From contig CM041295.1 of assembly GCA_023052935.1 (NCBI GenBank), positions 168,012,366 through 168,076,365 on the forward strand: a DNA stretch of 64,000 nucleotides, in the 5' to 3' direction. Both the position numbers and the translations under genes were made by a program. Under the pieces are notes generated by a model. It saw nothing but the letters and a program-made list of their open reading frames with translations. It was not told where the DNA came from and searched no databases. Origin of the DNA: Piezodorus guildinii. Its lineage: Eukaryota; Arthropoda; Insecta; Hemiptera; Pentatomidae. Below, piece after piece: positions 56,001 to 64,000 of this stretch (position 1 is the first letter of the stretch; each line of letters opens with the position of its first letter).

Positions 56001-59000
56001 TGTAGATATAGGTTCCATAGTAAAATAGCAATACAAGGTTGTAAGATATAGGTTCCATAGTAAAATAGCAATACAAGGTTTAGATATAGGTTCCATAGTA
56101 AAATAGCAATACAAGGTTGTAAGATATAGTTCCATAGTAAAATAGCAATACAAGGTTAGTATAGATATAAAAGTTATAGTAAAATAGCAATACAAGGTTG
56201 TAATAAGTTCCATAGTAAAATAGCAATACAAGGTTTAGATATAGGTTCCATAGTAAATAGCAATACAAGGTTGTAGATATAGGTTCCATAGTAAAATAGC
56301 AATACAAGGTTGTAAGATATAGGTTCCATAGTAAAATAGCAATACAAGGTTGTAAGATATAGGTTCCATAGTAAAATAGCAATACAAGGTTGTAGATATA
56401 GTTCCATATAAAATAGCAAACAAGGTTGTAAGATATAGTTCCATAGTAAAATAGCAATACAAGGTTGTAGATATAGGTTCCATAGTAAAATAGCAATACA
56501 AGGTTGTAGATATAGTTCCATAGTAAAATAGCAATACAAGGTTGTAGATATAGTTCCTAGTAAAATAGCAATACAAGGTTGTAAGATATAGTCCAATAAA
56601 ATAGCAATACAAGGTTGTAAGATATAGGTTCCATAGTAAAATAGCAATACAAGGTTGTAGATATAGGTTCCATAGTAAAATAGCAATACAAGTTGTAAGA
56701 TATAGGTTCCATAGTAAAATAGCAATACAAGGTTGTAAGATATAGGTTCCATAGTAAAATAGCAATACAAGGTTGTAGATATAGGTTCCATAGTAAAATA
56801 GCAATACAAGGTTGTAAGATATAGGTTCCATAGTAAAATAGCAATACAAGGTTGTAAGATATAGGTTCCATAGTAAAATAGCAATACAAGGTTGTAAGAT
56901 ATAGGTTCCATAGTAAAATAGCAATACAAGGTTGTAAGATATAGGTTCCATAGTAAAATAGCATACAAGGTTGTAGATATAGGTTCCATAGTAAAATAGC
57001 AATACAAGGTTGTAGATATAGGTTCCATAGTAAAATAGCAATACAAGGTTGTAAGATATAGGTTCCATAGTAAAATAGCAATACAAGGTTGTAAGATATA
57101 GGTTCCATAGTAAATAGCAATACAAGGTTGTAAGATATAGGTTCCATAGTAAAATAGCAATACAAGGTTTAAGATATAGGTTCCATAGTAAAATAGCAAT
57201 ACAAGGTTGTAGATATAGGTTCCATAGTAAAATAGCAATACAAGGTTTTAGATATAGTTCCATAGTAAAATAGCAATACAAGGTTGTAAGATATAGGTTC
57301 CATAGTAAAATAGCAATACAAGGTTGTAAGATATAGGTTCCATAGTAAAATAGCAATACAAGGTTGTTAGATAAGGTTCCATAGTAAAATAGCAATACAA
57401 GGTTGTAAGATATAGGTTCCATAGTAAAAAGCAATACAAGGTTGTAAGATATAGGTTCCATAGTAAAATAGCAATACAAGGTTGTAAGATATAGGTTCCA
57501 TAGTAAAATAGCAATACAAGTTGTAAGATATAGGTTCCATAGTAAAATAGCAATACAAGGTTGTAAGATATAGGTTCCATAGTAAAATAGCAATACAAGG
57601 TTGTAGATATAGGTTCCATAGTAAAATAGCAATACAAGGTTGTAAGATATAGGTTCCATAAAAATAGCAATACAAGGTTGTTAGATATAGGTTCCATAGT
57701 AAAATAGCAATACAAGGTTGTAAGATATAGGTTCCATAGTAAAATAGCAATACAAGGTTGTAAGATATAGGTCCATAGTAAAATAGCAATACAAGTTGTA
57801 AGATATAGGTTCCATAGTAAAATAGCAATACAAGGTTGTAAGATATAGGTTCCATAGTAAAATAGCAATACAAGGTTGTAAGATATAGGTTCCATAGTAA
57901 AATAGCAATACAAGGTTGTAAGATATAGGTTCCATATAAAATAGCAATACAAGGTTGTAATATAGGTTCCATAGTAAAATAGCAACAAGGTTGTAAGATA
58001 TAGGTTCCATAGTAAAATAGCATACAAGGTTGTAGATATAGTTCCATAGTAAAATAGCAATACAAGGTTGTAGATATAGGTTCCATAGTAAAATAGCAAT
58101 ACAAGGTTGTAAGATATAGGTTCCATAGTAAAATAGCAATACAAGGTTGTAAGATATAGGTTCCATAGTAAAATACAATACAAGTTGTAGAATATAGGTT
58201 CCATAGTAAATAGCAAACAAGGTTGTAAATATAGGTTCCATAGTAAAATAGCAATACAAGGTTGTAGATATAGGTTCCATAGTAAAATAGCAATACAAGG
58301 TTGTAAGATATAGTTCCATAGTAAAATAGCAATACAAGTTGTAGATATAGTTCCATAGTAAAATAGCAATACAAGGTTGTAAGATATAGGTTCATAGTAA
58401 AATACAATACAAGGTTGTAAGATATAGGTTCCATAGTAAAATAGCAAACAAGGTTGTAGATATAGGTTCCAAGTAAAATAGCAAACAAGGTTGTAAATAT
58501 AGTCCATAGTAAAATAGCAATACAAGGTTGTAAGATATAGGTTCCATAGTAAAATAGCAATACAAGGTTGTTAGATATAGGTTCCATAGTAAAATAGCAA
58601 TACAAGGTTGTAAGATATAGGTTCCATAGTAAAATAGCAATACAAGGTTGTAAGATATAGGTTCCATAGTAAAATAGCAATACAAGGTTGTAAGATATAG
58701 GTTCCATAGTAAAATAGCAATACAAGGTTGTATAGATATAGGTTCCATAGTAAAATAGCAATACAAGGTTGTAAGATATAGGTTCCATAGTAAAATAGCA
58801 ATACAAGGTTGTAAGATATAGGTTCCATAGTAAAATAGCAATACAAGGTTGTAAGATATAGGTTCCATAGTAAAATAGCAATACAAGGTTGTTAGATATA
58901 GGTTCCATAGTAAAATAGCAATACAAGGTTGTAAGATATAGGTTCCATAGTAAAATAGCAATACAAGGTTGTAAGATATAGGTTCCATAGTAAAATAGCA

Positions 59001-59705
59001 ATACAAGGTTGTAAGATATAGGTTCCATAGTAAAATAGCAATACAAGGTTGTACGATATAGGTTCCATAGTAAAATAGCAATACAAGGTTGTTAGATATA
59101 GGTTCCATAGTAAAATAGCAATACAAGGTTGTAAGATATAGGTTCCATAGTAAAATAGCAATACAAGGTTGTAAGATATAGGTTCCATAGTAAAATAGCA
59201 ATACAAGGTTGTTAGATATAGGTTCCATAGTAAAATAGCAATACAAGGTTGTTATATATAGGTTCCATAGTAAAATAGCAATACAAGGTTGTAAGATATA
59301 GGTTCCATAGTAAAATAGCAATACAAGGTTGTAAGATATAGGTTCCATAGTAAAATAGCAATACAAGGTTGTATGATATAGGTTCCATAGTAAAATAGCA
59401 ATACAAAGTTGTTAGATATAGGTTTCATAGTAAAATAGCAATACAAGGTTGTTAGATATAGGTTCCATAGTAAAATAGCAATACAAGGTTGTAAGATATA
59501 GGTTCCATAGTAAAATAGCAATACAAGGTTGTTAGATATAGGTTCCATAGTAAAATAGCTATACACGGTTGTTAGATATAGGTTCCATAGTAAAATAGCA
59601 ATACAAGGTTGTTAGATATAGGTTCCATAGTAAAATAGCAATACAAGGTTGTAAGATATAGGTTCCATAGTAAAATAGCAATACAAGGTTGTTAGATATA
59701 GGTTC
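53081..59705. repeat. Minisatellite array, 40-bp unit, about 165 copies
   Basis: The unit starts 'gttgtaagatataggttcca' and continues 'tagtaaaatagcaatacaag'. It is repeated head to tail for about 6.6 kb. The main variant is gttgtaag versus gttgttag, common near both ends and nearly absent from the middle. Units from about 55585 to 58510 carry many single-base deletions, while both flanks are clean. The right end stops in 'ggttc' at 59705 against LINE sequence. No spacers, so it is not a CRISPR. The minus strand has no stop in any frame of the consensus and therefore yields long periodic ORFs, which I consider non-genic. Confidence 0.98.
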
Positions 59706-62219
59706 AACTTGGTGGAGCGGCTCAGAAGCTTGCTTCTAAATAGCTTTGATAAGGAAAAATAGGCTCTATTAACAGCCGCTATACGCTTCCTTACCTCTTC
59801 TTCTTCCTTCAGGTCATCATTTATAATAGAGCCTAGATATTGAAAACTTCTTACCAGTTCTATTTTATAGGGTCCCATTTTATAATGACTCTGCCTCTGG
59901 GTCATTCGTGGCCTAGTACCATTATCTTAGTTTTCAGCTCGTTGACTTTTAGGCCGATCTTTCCTGCTTCCTTGTCTATTGCTTCAAAGGCTGCTCTTAT
60001 GCTCGGCAGGGATCTACCAATAATGACCACGTCATCTGCATATGCGAGAATTTGAGACATCTTCGTAAATATTGTCCCTTGCTGTTCTAATTCCGCCCTA
60101 TTGATGATGACTTGCAGAGCTATATTGAACAGAAGAGGAGCTATTGGATCTCTTTGTCTCAGACCACCTTCTACTTCAAACGGCTCCGATAGCCCACAGC
60201 ATTTAACTTGGCAAATTGTATTTGCCATTGTGCATTTTACTAAACGAATTAGTTTACATGGTAGTCCCAGTTCATGCATGGCTACTACGAGCTTACTCCT
60301 AACTATGGTATCATAGGCGGCCTTAAAATCGACAAACAACATCCAGGTAGTCTACTGAAACTCATTCATCTTCTCACAGATTTGCTTCAGGGCGAAGATT
60401 TGATCAATAGTGGACCTATTGGGCCGAAAACCACCCTGATAGTCGCCCAGTTTCTGTTCTACATATGGGAGGAGCCTGTTATAAAGGGTTATGGAGAAAA
60501 TTTTATATGCCGCACTTAGCAAACTAATCCCCCGATAGTTACTGCATATTGTTGACTCGCCCTTCTTCTTGTACACGGGCACTACAAGAGCCTTATTGCA
60601 TTCTTCAGGCAGACGTTCCTCTTCCCATATCTGAGCTACCAGTTCCTGCAGTTCCTTTGCAACTTCATTATGTCCCGCTTTTAACAACTCTGCGGGTAAC
60701 CCATCATTACCTGGCGCTTTATTATTTTTGAGTTTATTAAGGATGTCTTCGATGTCCTCTACATCTGGTGGAATGGTTTCCAAGTCATCCTCATTTGTCC
60801 TCAATGGTAACTGGGCTTGATCTCCCTGGTTGATCTCCGAATCTCTTGGGTTCAGCAGGTTCCTGAAATACTGTCGCCACCTTTCCTGTACCTCTTCTTC
60901 CAGCATTAGCATTTTACCCTGGTCGTCCCTTATTAGGTTTCCTTTCCTAGTCGGTTCGCTTTTGATGTGATTCACCGATCTGTAGAATTTGCGTGATTCA
61001 TTTTTTCTTTTTGCGTTTTCTATGTCCTTGATTTGCTTCATTAGTGATTCCTTCTTTTTTCTCCTAACCAATCCCTTCGCGTGTTTCCTGGCATCTTTGT
61101 ACTGCTTGAAGCTCTGCCGTGTATTTCTACTAATCCAGATTAGTCTTTTCTCATTCCTTATCTGGACAGCCTGCTCGCATTCTTCATCAAACCAACCGTT
61201 ACGATGACTTCTTTTCTTACTCCACACTGCGTTAAACCTGTCTTGATGCGTCTCCCCCTACTTTCAATAGTTTCCGTACCTTCACTAACTGGTATGCTCA
61301 TAACTGTCTCGTGGAACTTCTCGGTAAATCTATCACTCTCTTCTTCAGTCCCGAGGCGTTCTGTATTCCACTGCTCACTTCGGGTCATTGGTTTCTTTGT
61401 AGAGCATTTTATTTTTTGGTGAATTTTTATGATTACTAAGTAGTGATCGGAGTTAACATCATATCCTCTATATGATCGTACATCATTTACACAGCTGAAA
61501 TTTTTGGTGGAAACCAGTACGTGATCAATTTGGCTTACAGAGGTACCATCTGGTGAGTGCCATGTTTCTTTGTGCACTTTTTTATGAGGGAACATAGTAC
61601 TCATGACTGCCATGGATTTCACGGTTGCAAAACTTACCATCCTTAGTCCATTGTCATTCGTCACTTGATGTAAGCTATGCGCTCCAATTGCTGGTCTCAG
61701 CTCTATCTCCTTCCCGACTTGCGCATTGAAATCTCCTAGTACGATTTTCATATCATAGTTGGGACAGGTATTATAAGCAGCTTCTAATTGTTCATAGAAG
61801 GTATCTTTTACCTCCTCATCCTTCTCTTCTGTGGGTGCATGAACACAAATCAAACTAATGTTCCTGAAATGCCCTCTACTGCGTAGTTTGCAAAGCCTTT
61901 CGTTAATTGGTTGGAAGTCAAGGATTGCAGATTTTATTCTGTTGGAGACCATAAATGCTACTCCAAACTCATGTCTGTTTTCTGACCCACTATATAGCAT
62001 CGTAAAGTTCTTTCCCTTTATATCTCCTTTACCAGTCCATCTCATCTCTTGTACAGCTAAAACGTCTAAGCGACTCTAAATTTTTTATTACCCCTGTTCG
62101 TTAGAAGCAGCTGATGAGGGGGGCGTAGGGCGTTTGTTATTACATCTTTGCCTTTGCTTGACCGGGGAAGCAGAAGAGCCAGCTGACCTGGAGCGTTTAA
62201 TGCTTGCCTTTCCCGCCAT
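59706..62219 (-). pseudogene. RTE-like LINE ORF (endonuclease plus RT), 3'-truncated by the array
   Basis: A minus-strand ATG at 62217-62219 opens a basic leader (MAGKASIKRSRSAGSSASP) that stops at about 62091. An endonuclease follows without its first part: 'RLDVLAVQEMRWTGKGD', 'SLICVHAPTEEKDEEVKD', 'KIVLGDFNAQVGKE' and 'SQIDHVLVS', then 'NSDHYLV'. This CFDP2-like pattern is common in arthropod RTE-type LINEs. The RT has 'NYRGISLLSAAYKIFSITLY', 'MLFVDFKAAYDTIV', 'GGLRQRDPIAPLLFNIAL' and 'ILAYADDVVIIG'. Defects are a frameshift between about 61227 and 61158, a TAG at 60352-60354, and a frameshift near 59905. The thumb ends at 'SKLLSRSTKLN' where the 40-bp array begins. C-terminus and 3' UTR are missing. 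Confidence 0.88.
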
Positions 62220-62475
62220 GACTTGGTGATAGTATCTCATTGATACATAAAAATAAAAAAATAAATAAAGAATAAAACAAAAAAAATACGTCCGCGCAAC
62301 CTTGACCTTGTCGTCCGGAGCGCGACGTGGCCCCTCCAGGGGTCAGTGGAAGACTGACAAGCTGAGGAAGCTAAGTGAGGATCGCAATATGGCGAAAAAG
62401 ATAAGGCTTCTCAGCTCTACTTCATACGACAACTAAGTACTCGTAAATATTACTACTTACAGTCAGTAGGATTAG
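62220..62475 (-). other. Probable 5' UTR of the RTE-like LINE
   Basis: A GC-richer non-coding segment directly upstream of the minus-strand ATG, contrasting with the AT-rich sequence beyond about 62475. The true 5' end is not determined. Confidence 0.4.
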
Positions 62476-63357
62476 TCCATTGTTGACAACGAATGTTGTT
62501 GCACAATCACTAATTGTTTATATGTAATAAAAACAATTATTACACACTAAAAACTGTTCATAAAGAAGAGACGATATCACGACGTATGTTAATGAACTAG
62601 CGCAAGCGCAGAACCCGAGAGATGAAGTTAGAGCTCTTAAAACCTGTTTATCAATTTCATATTTAACTCGATGTAAAATGGGTTCTTATATTTCCTTTTA
62701 ACATAGGCAAGTTTATGAAGGAGGATAAACCATTATAATTTTATTTATTAAGGATATTTAATCTTTGAATAGAACGGTGACTTGAAAATCGAATTTTTTT
62801 TTTTTCCAAACAAGTCTCGGATCGGAGAAGAGAAATTTTAGCAGACATATTCTGGTCTATGTCTTCATTTTCGTAAAGAAACGGCTGGTGAAAGGATCCG
62901 TCCCTATCATTACCGCTAATATCTCTTTAATAAAAAGCTATCGAGTACCTTTGAAGTTCCCCTTCCCGGGTGAGCACGTTTCCTTTCCCTTCTTCCTCGG
63001 CCAAAACAAACTTGTGCAAGACTTTGAAATTGTGAGTAATGGATCCTGGGCTAGGCCATCAACATTCAGATCCTCGATTATCTCAACTCCTATCTTCTTT
63101 ATACTCTCGGTTACTCAGCTTATCTTCTCAATGGAGGAGAAAGTTGTGCATCTGCATATTTGACCAGTTAAATATTATCTTTTCGACTCTGTGGGACACA
63201 TTGCACAATACTCTTGTAGACTATCTGATCAGATCCGTTTTCACATGTATCCATCAAAGTTTAACAGATTTAGTTGGTAAAATACTATATTTATACCTGT
63301 AGTTAGGCTCACCACGAAATATTGTTGAGACAATATAATGTATATATATTTTTTTTT
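62476..63357. other. No recognised gene
   Basis: Overlapping ORFs of 91 and 87 codons at 62888-63163 and 63039-63302 in different frames have no recognisable domain. Confidence 0.4.
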
Positions 63358-63752
63358 CAATAATGAACCATTCTAATCGAACAAAATAAATATAAATATA
63401 AATAAATATATCCTCTCAAAATTTGAGGGCTTACGCTTCAAGATACGTGGAACAAAAAAAAAAAAAAAAATGATTTTATATGGCCAAACCTCCCTCAACT
63501 TTAAGAGATGTGATTCTCTGATAGTTCGGTTATTATTGACAGTAGAGAAAAAATTGTAAGATGTTCTGGAATCAGGAAATTTTGTTTAAATTATTTGAAT
63601 GAAAATCGATATAAAACAAAATAAATAGTAAAGAAGTCTAGTATAAATGCTTTTGTATTATTATTTTCTATAATGAACCTTTCTGATCAACGGATAAAAA
63701 CAATAACAACCCCCTCTCAAAATTTGAGAGCTTACGTTTCAATATACGTAGA
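63358..63752. repeat. Direct repeat of about 90 bp (two copies)
   Basis: 'taatgaaccattctaatcga' with 'cctctcaaaatttgagggct' and 'tacgcttcaagatacgtgga' (63362-63452) recurs as 'taatgaacctttctgatcaa' with 'cctctcaaaatttgagagct' and 'tacgtttcaatatacgtaga' (63672-63752). 'tcaaaatttga' is itself palindromic. Origin unknown. Confidence 0.75.
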
Positions 63753-64000
63753 ACCTGAATAAGGAATCCGTTTGTCCGCCGTTTAACGCAGGCCCTACGC
63801 TGCCTGCGGCTTTACGTATTCGGATCCTAGTCAACTACTGGACCATTTTTTTTAATTTGGCCCAAAAATACTAGGCCATCCAACGGTGATCCTTGGAGAC
63901 TTTGATATCAGCCGATTTTAAATGACTTCTGATTAAAAGTTATTTAATTCAATAACTCATTTATTTTTGAAGGTTGAGATGTGCTTTTTATTAACCAAGT
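63753..64000. other. No recognised gene
   Basis: Window edge; nothing recognised. Confidence 0.5.

Noticed and set aside
53081..59705. Long minus-strand ORFs (up to about 559 codons) with a 40-residue periodic peptide such as MYCYFTMEPISYN
   Set aside because: The 40-bp unit has no minus-strand stop in any frame, so any array of it is open. The three frames cycle through each other, indels switch frames freely, and there is no promoter, leader or domain. It is a by-product of the repeat.
53081..59705. CRISPR-like array
   Set aside because: Units are contiguous identical repeats without unique spacers, in an arthropod-type genome.
59612..59705. Fusion protein of RTE RT with repeat-encoded peptide
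   Set aside because: The open frame across the junction follows from the stop-free repeat. The LINE upstream is already broken by several frameshifts.
62888..63302. Two overlapping 90-codon ORFs
   Set aside because: They are in different frames, with no recognisable domain and no splice or promoter context.

Overview
This window looks like AT-rich nuclear DNA from an arthropod, most likely an insect or a close relative. That rests on the repeat types: Jockey-, R1-, CR1-, I- and RTE-like non-LTR retrotransposons, mariner and Tc1 DNA transposons, tRNA-derived SINEs, Penelope-like termini and many TA, CA and poly-T tracts. The species cannot be named from the sequence. I recognise no intact host protein gene, rRNA or functional tRNA. 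Nearly everything I can identify is a mobile element, its debris or a tandem repeat.

Layout. 0-6.8 kb: fragments of Jockey-like, CR1-like and I/R1-like LINEs, a deletion-derived mariner, a GC-rich 64-bp triplet repeat and a SINE. 6.8-12.1 kb: a dispersed repeat block, a frameshifted mariner, several copies of an unclassified repeat ('module X'), a second deleted mariner and a second SINE. 14.4-16.5 kb: a 5'-truncated CR1-like LINE. 17.6-19.1 kb: two halves of Tc1-like transposases facing each other. 21.3-24.5 kb: a decayed, internally deleted Jockey-like element with a 10-bp target-site duplication. 27.5-31.3 kb: SINE pieces, a 354-bp near-perfect palindrome made from a Penelope-like terminus, a second inverted repeat and local duplications.

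31.6-41.9 kb is the best-preserved mobile-element complex. An R1-clade LINE lies in a CA microsatellite. A Jockey-like LINE is inserted in its 3' UTR and flanked by a 12-13 bp duplication. The Jockey part appears as a partial tandem dimer. Copy 1 has an intact ORF1 but a broken ORF2; copy 2 has a 1-nt frameshift in ORF1 but an intact 898-aa ORF2 (endonuclease plus reverse transcriptase). The two are joined by a noisy second copy of R1 sequence that looks like an assembly fault. The Jockey 5' UTR carries a tRNA-like A-box/B-box segment ahead of a poly-T tract.

42-53 kb: LINE fragments, three copies of another SINE family, a large inverted partner of the 6.8-7.4 kb block, and a TIR-bearing MITE. 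53.08-59.7 kb: a minisatellite of about 165 copies of a 40-bp unit, ending inside the reverse-transcriptase ORF of an RTE-like LINE that continues on the minus strand to 62.2 kb. 62.5-64 kb: no recognised gene.

The most unusual features are the 40-bp array and its microhomology junction with the RTE ORF, dispersed hammerhead-ribozyme-like cores (two of them in palindromes), the microsatellite-seated R1 with its nested Jockey, and a tandem repeat derived from a SINE tail.
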